From Amycolatopsis taiwanensis DSM 45107 (lineage in GTDB: Bacteria > Actinomycetota > Actinomycetes > Mycobacteriales > Pseudonocardiaceae): 64,000 nt of DNA. Of this stretch, positions 25,836 to 34,265 are shown piece by piece. Below the pieces are notes generated by a model. That model had not been told where the DNA came from. It made no database searches and was given only the letters and a program-made list of their open reading frames with translations. The stretch lies in NCBI RefSeq assembly GCF_000519205.1, contig NZ_KI912598.1, forward strand, positions 448,390-512,389. Direction: 5' to 3'. Made by a program: the position numbers and the translations under genes. Within the stretch, counting starts at the first letter, position 1. Each line of letters begins with the position of its first letter.

Positions 25836-27118
25836 GGGTTGGGTAGCGGCGCGCCGACCAGCCCGGCGGCCAGCGTGTCACCGTCGGTGGCGTCGATCAC
25901 CAGGAATGCCCCCGTGCGGCGGCTGACCGCGTAGTCGTCCACCGGCAGTGGCTCGGCGGTGCGGAGGCGAACCCGCCCGAGCTCGTTGAGCAGCAAGGTA
26001 TCCGGCGCGTCCACACTGGACAGCTTCTGCTCGTCGAACCGGGCGGTCAGCTCTTCGACGAAGGCCGGCACCGTGCGGGCGCCGTGCTTGACCAGCACCC
26101 GCGCGCCCGGCCGCAGCGGCTTCTCCGACAGCCAGGCCAGGGTGGCGTCCAACTCGTCGGTGAGCATCGGGGACTCGCCGGGGGAGGCGATCACGTCCCC
26201 GCGCCCGATGTCGAGTTCGTCGGTCAGCAGCAGGGTCACCGACCGCCCGGCGACGGCCTCCGCCAGCTCACCGTCGGGAGTGTCGATCCGCGCCACCGTG
26301 CTGCGCCGGCCTGTCGGCAGCAGCACCACCTCGTCGCCACGGCGGATCGTCCCGGCCGCGACCTGGCCGGCGTAACCGCGATAGTCGGGATGTTCCGGCG
26401 TACGCGGGCGGATCACGTATTGCACGGGGAAACGGAAGGGCGCGTCGTGCGGGTCCGGCGCCGCGGGCACCGATTCCAGGTGCTCCAGCAGCGTCGGGCC
26501 GCGGTACCAGGCCGTCCGGTCCGAGCGGTCGACCACGTTGTCACCGACGAGCGCGGAGACCGGGAGGGCAAGCACGGAGCCGTCGGGGTAACCCAGCGAC
26601 GTGGCGTGTGCGACGAACTCCTTGGCGATGACGCGAAAAGTCTCCTCGTCGTAGTCGACGAGGTCGATCTTGTTCACCGCGAGCACCAGGCGAGGCACCC
26701 CGAGCAGCGCGAGGACGGCGGCGTGCCGGCGGGTCTGCTCGACGACGCCCTTGCGTGCGTCCACGAGCAGGATCGCCAGCTGCGCGGTGGATGCGCCGGT
26801 GACGGTGTTGCGGGTGTACTGCACGTGACCGGGAGTGTCGGCCAGCACGAACGAACGCCTTGGCGTGGCGAAGTACCGGTACGCCACATCGATCGTGATG
26901 CCCTGTTCCCGCTCCGAACGCAGTCCGTCCACCAACAGTGAAAGATCCGGAGTGGACAGACCGCGGTCGACGCTCGCTCTGGTGACCGCGTCGAGCTGGT
27001 CCGCGAGCACGGACTTGGTGTCATAGAGCAGCCGGCCGACCAGAGTGGACTTTCCGTCGTCCACGCTGCCGGCGGTGGCCAGGCGCAGCAACGAACTCGG
27101 CGGAGACTGGATCGGCAT
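25832..27118 (-). CDS. cysN: Sulfate adenylyltransferase subunit 1 (GTPase)
   Basis: The 428-residue GTPase subunit of ATP sulfurylase, which couples GTP hydrolysis to adenosine-5'-phosphosulfate synthesis. Visible are G1 GSVDDGKST, the switch ERGITI-like EREQGITIDVAYRYF, G3 DTPGHVQYTRN and G4 NKIDLVD, then EF-Tu-like domains II and III. There is no C-terminal APS-kinase domain, as expected for reduction via APS. ATG 27118 overlaps the cysD stop. Confidence 0.95.
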   Translation of the reverse strand: MPIQSPPSSLLRLATAGSVDDGKSTLVGRLLYDTKSVLADQLDAVTRASVDRGLSTPDLSLLVDGLRSEREQGITIDVAYRYFATPRRSFVLADTPGHVQYTRNTVTGASTAQLAILLVDARKGVVEQTRRHAAVLALLGVPRLVLAVNKIDLVDYDEETFRVIAKEFVAHATSLGYPDGSVLALPVSALVGDNVVDRSDRTAWYRGPTLLEHLESVPAAPDPHDAPFRFPVQYVIRPRTPEHPDYRGYAGQVAAGTIRRGDEVVLLPTGRRSTVARIDTPDGELAEAVAGRSVTLLLTDELDIGRGDVIASPGESPMLTDELDATLAWLSEKPLRPGARVLVKHGARTVPAFVEELTARFDEQKLSSVDAPDTLLLNELGRVRLRTAEPLPVDDYAVSRRTGAFLVIDATDGDTLAAGLVGAPLPNP

Positions 27119-28023
27119 CAGAAGTACCCCTCCCGCTTCCGGTCCTCCATCGCCGCCTCGGAAAGCCGGTCGTCGGCGCGGGTGGCGCCTCGTTCGGTGA
27201 GCCGGCTCGCCAGCACTTCGGCGATCACCTCGTCCACAGTGGACGCGGTGGACTCCACAGCGCCGGTGCAGGAGCCATCACCGACCGTGCGGTAGCGGAC
27301 GGTCAGTTCCCTGACCTCCTCACCGCTTCGTGGGCCACCCCACGGCCCCTCGGTGAGCCACATGCCGTCCCGGCGATAGACCTGGCGCGGGTGCGCGTAG
27401 TAGATCGACGGCAGCTCCACCCCTTCCCGCGCGATGTAGTGCCACACGTCGGCCTCGGTCCAGTTGGAGAGGGGGAACACGCGCACATGCTCTCCCGGGC
27501 GGTGCCGCCCGTTGTACAGGTTCCACAGCTCGGGACGCTGGCGGCGCGGATCCCATTGCCCGAACGCGTTGCGCAGGCTGAAGATCCGCTCCTTCGCCCG
27601 TGCCCGCTCCTCGTCGCGGCGCCCGCCGCCGAAGACCGCGTCGAACCGGTGCTCGGCGATGGTGTCCAGCAGCGGCTGGGTCTGCAACGGGTTGCGCGTG
27701 CCATCCGGCCGTTCGGCCAGCCGGCCGTCGTCGATCCAGTCCTGCACCTCCGCCACGATCAGCCGGAGGTTGTGCTCGGCCACCACCTTGTCCCGAAACG
27801 CGATGACTTCATCGAAGTTGTGCCCGGTGTCCACGTGCAGCAGCGGGAACGGGACCGGCGCGGGCCAGAACGCCTTGATCGCCAGGTGCAGCAGCAGGGT
27901 CGAATCCTTGCCGCCGGAGAACAGGATCACCGGGCGGTCGAACTCGCCGGCGACCTCCCGGAAGATGTGGATCGCCTCCGACTCCAGGGCCGTCAGGTTG
28001 TCGGTCGTGACTACATCGAGCAT
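27118..28023 (-). CDS. cysD: Sulfate adenylyltransferase subunit 2
   Basis: The 301-residue catalytic subunit of ATP sulfurylase. The PP-loop is FSGGKDSTLLLHLA and later family segments are LLHVDTGHNFDEVIAFRD and GGRRDEERARAKERIFS. It works with CysN to activate sulfate. It starts 10 bp downstream of the cysH stop and overlaps cysN by one base, so the operon is tightly packed. Confidence 0.96.
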   Translation of the reverse strand: MLDVVTTDNLTALESEAIHIFREVAGEFDRPVILFSGGKDSTLLLHLAIKAFWPAPVPFPLLHVDTGHNFDEVIAFRDKVVAEHNLRLIVAEVQDWIDDGRLAERPDGTRNPLQTQPLLDTIAEHRFDAVFGGGRRDEERARAKERIFSLRNAFGQWDPRRQRPELWNLYNGRHRPGEHVRVFPLSNWTEADVWHYIAREGVELPSIYYAHPRQVYRRDGMWLTEGPWGGPRSGEEVRELTVRYRTVGDGSCTGAVESTASTVDEVIAEVLASRLTERGATRADDRLSEAAMEDRKREGYF

Positions 28024-28032
28024 GTTTCCCCC

Positions 28033-28890
28033 TCAGCCGTGCAGGCCGCATTCGGTCTTGGCCGTGCCGGCCCAGCGGCCGCTGCGCGGGTCCGCCCCCG
28101 GAGCGACCTTCGCGGTGCACGGTGCGCAGCCGATCGACAGGTAACCCTCGGACACCAGCGGGTTCTCGAGGATCCCGTGTTCGGCGAGGTAGCCGCGGAA
28201 CTCCTCGTCGGTCCAGTGCGCGATCGGGTTGACCTTGACCAGCCCGTTGCGCTCGTCCCAGCCGACGACTGGGGTATTCGCCCGCGTTGGCGCGTCAACC
28301 CGGCGTACCCCGGTGACCCAGGCGGAGTAGCCGGCCAGCGTCTTTCGCAGCGGCACGACCTTGCGCAGTTGGCAGCACAGGTTCGGGTCCCGGCCGTGCA
28401 GTCTCGGCCCATGCTCGGCGTCCTGCTCGGCGACGGTGTGTTCCGGCGTCGCGTTGACGACGCGGATGTCCGGGTAGACCGTGGCGACCGCGTCGCGGGT
28501 GCCGATGGTCTCCGCGAAGTGGTATCCGGTGTCCAGAAACAGCACGTCCACATCGGACTTCACCTGGGTCGCCAGGTCGACGAGCACCGCGTCCTGCATG
28601 TTCGAGGCGACGATGAAGTCATCGCCGAAGGTCTCCACCGTCCAGCGCAGGGCATCCAGTGCGCTCGCGCCGGCGAGTTCCCCAGACGCCCTCTCCGCCA
28701 ACTCCTTCAGCCCGTGTCTGTTCACTCGTTCCTTCGCGGGTTTGCGCGCGACCGCGATCGCGTCGACGGGGCGCTCCATTTGAGGCCGAGTCACGTCCCC
28801 GACAAGGGCGCCCCGCCGCCCCGATAGCGGGACGGAAGCGCGCGCGTGCTGGTCACCTTGACTGCCGCGACCTGATACAGTCCCGTTCAT
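28033..28890 (-). CDS. cysH: APS reductase (iron-sulfur type)
   Basis: A 285-residue assimilatory reductase that makes sulfite. The cysteine pairs LCCQLRK and IGCAPC are the 4Fe-4S ligands that mark adenosine-5'-phosphosulfate reductases; the tail ECGLHG holds the catalytic cysteine. ATG 28890 overlaps the sir stop (ATGA). Residues 8-44 are encoded by a dispersed 115-bp repeat and have no homology, so the original start may be ATG 28779 (248 residues, the usual length). Confidence 0.93.
   Translation of the reverse strand: MNGTVSGRGSQGDQHARASVPLSGRRGALVGDVTRPQMERPVDAIAVARKPAKERVNRHGLKELAERASGELAGASALDALRWTVETFGDDFIVASNMQDAVLVDLATQVKSDVDVLFLDTGYHFAETIGTRDAVATVYPDIRVVNATPEHTVAEQDAEHGPRLHGRDPNLCCQLRKVVPLRKTLAGYSAWVTGVRRVDAPTRANTPVVGWDERNGLVKVNPIAHWTDEEFRGYLAEHGILENPLVSEGYLSIGCAPCTAKVAPGADPRSGRWAGTAKTECGLHG
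28757..28871 (-). repeat. 115-bp dispersed repeat, cysH copy
   Basis: Read on the minus strand, this segment aligns without gaps with 37906-38020 at the coxS-coxL junction (about 84 of 115 identical by hand count). The core CCGCTATCGGGGCGGC is identical. CGGGGCGC pairs with GCGCCCCG across a 38-nt loop. Here it lies in the 5' part of cysH and is translated. Confidence 0.8.
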
Positions 28891-30584
28891 CGCAGATCGG
28901 CCTCCGCGGCCCGCGCCACCCACTGCGGGAAGCGTTCGCCCGGCTCGCGCTGGGTCAGGTAGTTGCGCACCACGCGCTCGACGTAGCCGGCCAGTTCGTC
29001 GGCGGTCACCTTGTGGCCGCGCACCTTCCGGCCGAAACCGGCATCCAGACCCAGCCCGCCGCCCAGGTGCACCTGGAAGCCCTCGACCTGGTTGCCGTCC
29101 GCGTCGGTGACGATCTGACCCTTGAAGCCGATGTCCGCGGTCTGGATGCGGGCGCAGGAGTTGGGGCAGCCGTTCAGGTGCACGGACACCGGGTTGTCCA
29201 CTTCGGACTGGAGGTCGGCGAGCCGCCGCTCCAGCTCGGCCACCAGGTCGCGGGCCCGCGCCTTGGTCTCCACGATCGCCAGCTTGCAGAACTCGATTCC
29301 GGTGCAGGCCATGATGCCGCGCCGCCACGGGCTCGGCTCGGTGGGCAGGCCGATCTCGGCCAGCTCCGCGCGCAGTCCGGCCAGCTCGGACTCCGGCACG
29401 TCGAGGACGAGGATCTTCTGCTGCGGGGTGAGCCGCACCCGCGAGGACCCGGCGCGCTCGGCGGCCTTGGCCACCGCGATGAGCGTGGACCCGGAGACCC
29501 GGCCGGCGGTCGGCGCCGCACCGACGTAACACAGGCCGTCCTTCTGCCGGTGCACCCCGATGTGGTCGCGCCGCTGTTCGGGCACCTCGGGCGCGGGGCC
29601 ATCGACCAGTCTGCGGCCCAGGTACTCGGTTTCGAGCACCTCGCGGAACTTCGCCGCGCCCCAGTCCTTGACCAGGAACTTCATCCGTGCCCGGGACCGG
29701 AGACGGCGGTAGCCGTAGTCACGGAAGACGCTGACCACGCCCTCCCAGACTTCCGGCACCTCGTCCCGCGGCACCCACGCGCCAAGGCGCTGGCCGATCA
29801 TCGGGTTGGTGGACAGGCCGCCGCCGACCCACACGTCGAAACCGGGTCCGTGCTCGGGGTGGCGCACCCCGATGAAGGCCACGTCGTGGATCTCGTGCGC
29901 GACGTCCTGCAGCCCGGAGACCGCGGTCTTGAACTTGCGCGGCAGGTTCGCATACTCGGGTTTGCCGAGGTAACGGCGCTTGATCTCGTCGATCGCCGGG
30001 GCGCCGTCGATGATCTCGTCCTCGGCGATGCCGGCCACCGGCGAGCCGAGGATCACGCGCGGGCTGTCGCCGCAGGCGGTCATGGTGGTCAGCCCGGCGG
30101 ACTCCAGCTTCTGCCACATCGCCGGCACGTCCTCGATGCGCACCCAGTGGTACTGGACGTTCTGGCGGTCGGTGATGTCCGCGGTGTCACGGGCGTAGGT
30201 CTGCGAGACCTCGCCGATCACGGCGAGCTGTTCGGTGGTCAGCGCGCCACCGTCGATGCGCACCCGCATCATGAAGAACTCGTCGTCGAGTTCCTCCGGG
30301 GCAAGCGTCGCGGTTCGGCCGCCGTCGATCCCGGGCTTGCGCTGGGTGTAGAGGCCGTACCAGCGGAACCGGCCGCGCAGGTCGCCCGGGTCGATCGAGT
30401 CGAAACCCCGCTGGGCGTAGACGTTTTCGATGCGGGCGCGCACGTTGAGCGGGTGGTCGTCCTTTTTGGATTGTTCGTTCGCGTTGAGCGGTTCGCGATA
30501 GCCCAGCGCCCACTGGCCTTCACCGCGACGTTGCTTGGGGCGGGCCGGGCGTGTGGTCGAGGTTTCGCCTGGAGCCGAGGCCAT
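28887..30584 (-). CDS. sir: Ferredoxin-dependent assimilatory sulfite reductase (nitrite/sulfite reductase family)
   Basis: A 565-residue siroheme and 4Fe-4S enzyme that reduces sulfite to sulfide. The cluster/siroheme cysteines lie in CTGIEFC and NGCPNSC. Two ferredoxin-like half domains and two siroheme half domains are in the usual order. ATG 30584 has GGGAGGA upstream. The operon context (cysH, cysD, cysN, chelatase) points to sulfite rather than nitrite. A cysteine leader peptide lies upstream. Confidence 0.95.
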   Translation of the reverse strand: MASAPGETSTTRPARPKQRRGEGQWALGYREPLNANEQSKKDDHPLNVRARIENVYAQRGFDSIDPGDLRGRFRWYGLYTQRKPGIDGGRTATLAPEELDDEFFMMRVRIDGGALTTEQLAVIGEVSQTYARDTADITDRQNVQYHWVRIEDVPAMWQKLESAGLTTMTACGDSPRVILGSPVAGIAEDEIIDGAPAIDEIKRRYLGKPEYANLPRKFKTAVSGLQDVAHEIHDVAFIGVRHPEHGPGFDVWVGGGLSTNPMIGQRLGAWVPRDEVPEVWEGVVSVFRDYGYRRLRSRARMKFLVKDWGAAKFREVLETEYLGRRLVDGPAPEVPEQRRDHIGVHRQKDGLCYVGAAPTAGRVSGSTLIAVAKAAERAGSSRVRLTPQQKILVLDVPESELAGLRAELAEIGLPTEPSPWRRGIMACTGIEFCKLAIVETKARARDLVAELERRLADLQSEVDNPVSVHLNGCPNSCARIQTADIGFKGQIVTDADGNQVEGFQVHLGGGLGLDAGFGRKVRGHKVTADELAGYVERVVRNYLTQREPGERFPQWVARAAEADLR

Positions 30585-30699
30585 GGGTGTCCTCCCGTCT
30601 TCGGGGCGCCGCGCACGCGAGCGCCCCAGCCGTGGTGAGGGGGTGGCTCCCGGCGTCCGGCGCTCGCTGGTCCTTGCTCGGGATCGGGTGGCGGCGGAG

Positions 30700-30786
30700 T
30701 CAGCTGGCCGCGTGGCACAGTGCGCTGGAGACACGCCGGTAGTCGACGTGCCGACGCACGACGAGCAGGACACCGGCGTAAGTCAT
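30700..30786 (-). CDS. Cysteine-responsive leader peptide upstream of sir
   Basis: A 28-codon frame whose core reads RRHVDYRRVSSALCHAAS. Short actinobacterial peptides of this type (RRHxDxxRVxSALC) precede sulfur-assimilation genes. The single Cys codon near the end would let ribosome stalling under cysteine shortage change the structure of the leader. The peptide ends 115 nt before the sir start. An internal GTG (V10) could be the true start. Confidence 0.8.
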   Translation of the reverse strand: MTYAGVLLVVRRHVDYRRVSSALCHAAS

Positions 30787-30887
30787 GCACGTCAGCGTGC
30801 CAGCCGTTCACCGCGCGGTCCAGGCTGCCCGCATCCTGGGAAGGGGCTCACCTTCGCAGGTCAGCGGGGGTAGGGGACACTGGAGGC

Positions 30888-32009
30888 GTGTTCGGGGTTT
30901 ATGTACATGTGCCGTTCTGTGCCACACGATGTGGGTATTGCGACTTCAACACCTACACGGCGGGAGAGCTCGGTTCGGCCGCGTCGCCGGAGTCGTGGCT
31001 CCAGGCCCTGAAACGGGAACTGGCGCTGGGGGTCAAGGCGGTGGGTGCCCGCCCGGCCGAGACGGTGTTCGTCGGCGGCGGCACCCCGTCGTTGCTCGGC
31101 GCCGACGGGCTCGCGTCCGTGCTGGATGCGGTGCGTGACTCGTTCGGCCTGGCACCCGGCGCGGAGGTGACCACCGAGGCCAACCCGGAGTCGACGTCAC
31201 CGGAGTTCTTCGACGGCATCCGGCGGGCCGGTTACACCCGGGTTTCCCTGGGCATGCAATCGGCCGCGCAACATGTGTTGAAGGTGCTCGACCGGGTCCA
31301 CACGCCTGGGCGCCCGGGCGTTGCCGCGCGGGAAGCCCGCGCGGCCGGGTTCGAGCACGTCAACCTCGACATCATCTACGGCACGCCCGGAGAGCGTGTG
31401 TCCGACCTTCGCGCATCGCTGGATGCCGTGCTCGATGCCGGGGTCGACCACGTTTCGGCGTACTCGCTGATCGTGGAGGACGGTACGGCCCTCGCGCGCC
31501 GGGTGCGCCGCGGTGAGTTGCCCGCGCCCGACGACGACGTGCTCGCCGGTTACTACGAGGTGATCGACCAGACACTGAATGCCGCCGGTCTCGCCTGGTA
31601 CGAGGTGTCGAACTGGGCCGCTTCCCCGGATGCCCGGTGCCGGCACAACCTCGGGTACTGGCGCGGTGGCGACTGGTGGGGCGCCGGTCCCGGCGCGCAC
31701 AGTCACGTCGCGGGTGTCCGGTGGTGGAACGTCAAGCACCCGGCCCGTTACGCGTCCCTGCTGGCCGAGGGCGTCTTGCCCGAGGCCGGGCGCGAGGTGC
31801 TCACCGACGACGACCGGCACCTGGAGCGGATCATGCTGGAGCTCCGCCTCGCCGAAGGTCTCCCACTCGACGCGCTCGACGCCGAGGGCGAACAGCAGGC
31901 CCGCGTCGCGGCCGACGACGGGCTGCTCACCCTCGCCGGTGACCGCGCCGTGCTGACTCCCCGGGGCCGCCTCCTCGCCGATGCCGTTGTCCGCCGTCTC
32001 GCCGCTTGA
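30888..32009 (+). CDS. hemW: Radical SAM heme chaperone HemW (HemN-like)
   Basis: A 373-residue radical SAM protein. The cluster motif is CATRCGYC near the N-terminus, followed by GGGTPSLLG, EANPESTSPEFF, SLGMQSAAQHVL and DIIYGTPGE. A fourth cysteine close to the triad that marks true coproporphyrinogen dehydrogenase is not seen, so HemW, which delivers heme, is preferred. Start GTG 30888 has GGAGG upstream. It is divergent from the sir operon, as in mycobacteria. Confidence 0.93.
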   Translation: MFGVYVHVPFCATRCGYCDFNTYTAGELGSAASPESWLQALKRELALGVKAVGARPAETVFVGGGTPSLLGADGLASVLDAVRDSFGLAPGAEVTTEANPESTSPEFFDGIRRAGYTRVSLGMQSAAQHVLKVLDRVHTPGRPGVAAREARAAGFEHVNLDIIYGTPGERVSDLRASLDAVLDAGVDHVSAYSLIVEDGTALARRVRRGELPAPDDDVLAGYYEVIDQTLNAAGLAWYEVSNWAASPDARCRHNLGYWRGGDWWGAGPGAHSHVAGVRWWNVKHPARYASLLAEGVLPEAGREVLTDDDRHLERIMLELRLAEGLPLDALDAEGEQQARVAADDGLLTLAGDRAVLTPRGRLLADAVVRRLAA

Positions 32010-32045
32010 CCGCTCATAGCAGCGCCAACTCGTTATCATCCCGCC

Positions 32046-32160
32046 GTGGCAGGAGACCTGGCGAGGGGCTTGCCGACGGCCTCATCCTTTCGGCCGTCTT
32101 CCCCATCGCACTGGTCGTCTTCGCTGTGTATTTTCTGCGTCTCGCGGAATGTTTAGCCTG
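32046..32160 (+). pseudogene. Possible frameshifted small membrane protein
   Basis: GTG 32046 follows a TTATCAT box and opens a frame that stops being hydrophobic after five codons. One base out of phase, from 32060, the sequence reads GLADGLILSAVFPIALVVFA and runs to a TGA at 32158-32160 with no start codon of its own. One missing base near 32060 would join the two. No family is recognised. Confidence 0.3.
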
Positions 32161-32235
32161 ACCGTTACTGCGGCGCTTTGACCTACCGTTTCATGTAATC
32201 CGGTTGTAAGTGGCGTCCTGGACACTCGGTGGCAT

Positions 32236-32493
32236 GTGGGTTCGTGGTTGGGCGACGCTGCCGGCGGTTTCCTGGCGGTGTTCGGTGGCATGTTTCTTGG
32301 GGTAGCGTTCGCGTACCTCTTCGGCACCGTGATTGCCTTTCCAGCCGGCCTGCTCGTCGATATTCCGTTGACGGAAGGGTTTGGCGTACTGGTCAACACG
32401 CGCCGGGTGTCGGGCAGCCGGTCTTGGCGAGATCGCACTGCGCACGATTCGCACACTTTCTCGATCGCTGTTCTGGCGGTGCGGCACCTGTAG
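32236..32493 (+). CDS. Hypothetical small membrane protein (possibly degenerate)
   Basis: An 85-codon frame from GTG 32236. The first 50 residues contain two hydrophobic stretches (GGFLAVFGGMFLGVAFAYLF, IAFPAGLLVDIPL), while the C-terminal 30 residues are hydrophilic and lack character, which may reflect a frameshift. There is no clear Shine-Dalgarno. It follows the likely frameshifted frame at 32046. No homologue is recognised. The rest of 32010-32601 shows nothing else convincing. Confidence 0.35.
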   Translation: MGSWLGDAAGGFLAVFGGMFLGVAFAYLFGTVIAFPAGLLVDIPLTEGFGVLVNTRRVSGSRSWRDRTAHDSHTFSIAVLAVRHL

Positions 32494-32601
32494 ACGGACC
32501 TGCGTCAACCTCGCTTGGGTCACCCGGAAACGGCTGGACTGGACCGATATCCGAGGCATCGTTTTCTCGACCGAGCGAGGGAGCACCGCTGACACAGACC
32601 G

Positions 32602-34149
32602 TCATGGTCTGGCCGTGCCGCGCTGTAGCGCGTCGTGGAGCCATTGGCCGAGGCGTGGCGCTTCGGTATGGCTGCCGCGCCAGGCCAGGTGCGCGTCTGG
32701 CCGCACCAGCCATACGTTCCGCTGTTGACGGGGGCGGTCGGGGGTGAGCGTCACGACGATGTCGCCGAGGTGTTTCTGTGCTTCCGCGAGGAGGTCGTCG
32801 TGGCCTCCGCCGGGCATCAGCAGTGCCCATCGCTGCCCGAGTTCGGCGTGCAGGCGGGTGTGGCTGCCGTCGGCGCGTGTGCAGGTCAGGTCCGGGACGC
32901 GATCGCCGGGCCGTGGCCCTCGACCCAACCGCTGCCTGGTGCCCTTGGCCAGGGGCCCGCGTCGGTAGGTCACCCACAACTGGGACGCCAGTTGAGTGAC
33001 TCGTCGTTGCACGGAACGCATGGTGGCGACCGGAATCAGCACCCGCCTGCGCAGGAACCGCATCAGCGGGCTTTCACCGACCTGCAGCCGGGTTGCGGTC
33101 GTGGTTCGCCGAAGCACTTCGGTCGCCAGTGGCCGGCGTTCTGCCTCATAGGTGTCCAGCAGTGCCTCCGCGGCCCGCCCGCGCATGACCAGTGCCAGCT
33201 TCCAGGCGAGGTTCTCCGCGTCACCCAAGCCGGTAACCATGCCCTGCCCGCCGAACGGGCTGTGGATGTGAGCCGCGTCGCCGACGAGGAAGACCCGGCC
33301 CTTTCGGTAGGTGTCGGCGAGCCGGCGGTGCACGCGGAAGACCGAGGTCCAGACGGCGTCCTTGATCTGGATGTCGGTGCGTCCGGTGCGCTCGGGCACC
33401 AACCGGCGAAACCGTTCCAGGACCTGAGCCGGTTCGCCCTCCGCGCTGCTGTCGCCGGCCGGGTCGTAGGCCATCAGCCGCCACAGGTCGTCCGCCCGCC
33501 CGACTTCGCGCATCGGCACGGCGAAGAACGGTCCGTCCGGGTGTGGCCAGCCATGCCCACCGGCACGGTCGACAGGCCAGTCGGCGTGCACGTCCGCGAG
33601 CAGGAACTGTTCGGTGAGGCGGACACCGGGAAACCCGATGCCGGTCAGCTTGCGCACCGTGCTGTGCGCCCCGTCGCAACCGGCCAGCCACCGGCAGCTC
33701 ACGGTGCTCCCCGTGCTGAGCACCCCGGTGACCTCGTGCCCGTTCTGGCTGACATCGACCAGCGTTGTGCCCCAACCGATGTCGACACCCAGTTCGCTCA
33801 GTCGACGCCGCAGTGCTGCCTCGATGTCGGCCTGTGAGACATACATCGTCGTGCGGGCGGTGTCCAGGCCGAGGTCGCCGAACCGGATCGTGATCGCCGG
33901 CCGCCCGTCGAGGTATTGGGTCAGGGTGAGCGCGGTGAGCGAACGATCCGGCAGATCGCCGAGACCGCCGAGTCGATCAAGCACTTCAACGCCCCGGGCG
34001 TGCAGGATGTTCGCCCGCGACGTCGACGCCGGTCCCGATGCGCTGTCCACGACTCGAACGGAGACCCCGTGCAGGCGCAGCGCGCAGCCCAGCGCCAGCC
34101 CGGAAGGCCCGGCACCGACGATCAGCACCTCGGTGTCCACCACGTCCAT
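32602..34149 (-). CDS. FAD-dependent aromatic hydroxylase (PheA/TfdB-type monooxygenase)
   Basis: A 515-residue class A flavoprotein monooxygenase. FAD motifs are VGAGPSGLALGCALR at the N-terminus, the middle LAGCDGAHSTVRKL and GDAAHIHSPFGGQGMVTGLG; a thioredoxin-like C-terminal domain follows. Such enzymes hydroxylate phenols, polyketides or rifamycin-type drugs using NAD(P)H. ATG 34149 is chosen. It is divergent from a TetR gene with two palindromic operators in between, so substrate-induced expression is likely. The substrate is unknown. Confidence 0.88.
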   Translation of the reverse strand: MDVVDTEVLIVGAGPSGLALGCALRLHGVSVRVVDSASGPASTSRANILHARGVEVLDRLGGLGDLPDRSLTALTLTQYLDGRPAITIRFGDLGLDTARTTMYVSQADIEAALRRRLSELGVDIGWGTTLVDVSQNGHEVTGVLSTGSTVSCRWLAGCDGAHSTVRKLTGIGFPGVRLTEQFLLADVHADWPVDRAGGHGWPHPDGPFFAVPMREVGRADDLWRLMAYDPAGDSSAEGEPAQVLERFRRLVPERTGRTDIQIKDAVWTSVFRVHRRLADTYRKGRVFLVGDAAHIHSPFGGQGMVTGLGDAENLAWKLALVMRGRAAEALLDTYEAERRPLATEVLRRTTTATRLQVGESPLMRFLRRRVLIPVATMRSVQRRVTQLASQLWVTYRRGPLAKGTRQRLGRGPRPGDRVPDLTCTRADGSHTRLHAELGQRWALLMPGGGHDDLLAEAQKHLGDIVVTLTPDRPRQQRNVWLVRPDAHLAWRGSHTEAPRLGQWLHDALQRGTARP

Positions 34150-34182
34150 CACGGCCCCCAACGGTCCTTACGCTCAACGACT

Positions 34183-34200
34183 CGGAACGGTTCCGTTCCG
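34183..34200. promoter_or_regulatory. Perfect 18-bp palindrome, TetR operator 1
   Basis: CGGAACGGTTCCGTTCCG is a perfect inverted repeat located 33 bp upstream of the monooxygenase start and in the 116-bp divergent gap with tetR. It shares CGGAACG/CGTTCCG half-sites with the second palindrome at 34227-34249. Confidence 0.75.
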
Positions 34201-34226
34201 GACTGGAGGTTAGCGGGTCGAGGATT

Positions 34227-34249
34227 CGGAACGCAACCGGTCCGTTCCG
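34227..34249. promoter_or_regulatory. TetR operator 2 with wider spacing
   Basis: Half-sites CGGAACG (34227-34233) and CGTTCCG (34243-34249) repeat those of operator 1 but are nine bases apart around ACCGGT. The site lies 16 bp before the tetR ATG, so it probably serves autoregulation. Confidence 0.65.
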
Positions 34250-34265
34250 TACTACAATCATCGCG

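Noticed and set aside
24216-25934. Long open frame antisense to the chelatase and SsuB-like genes
   Set aside because: Its composition is typical of GC-driven shadow frames, and both genes on the other strand have full motifs.
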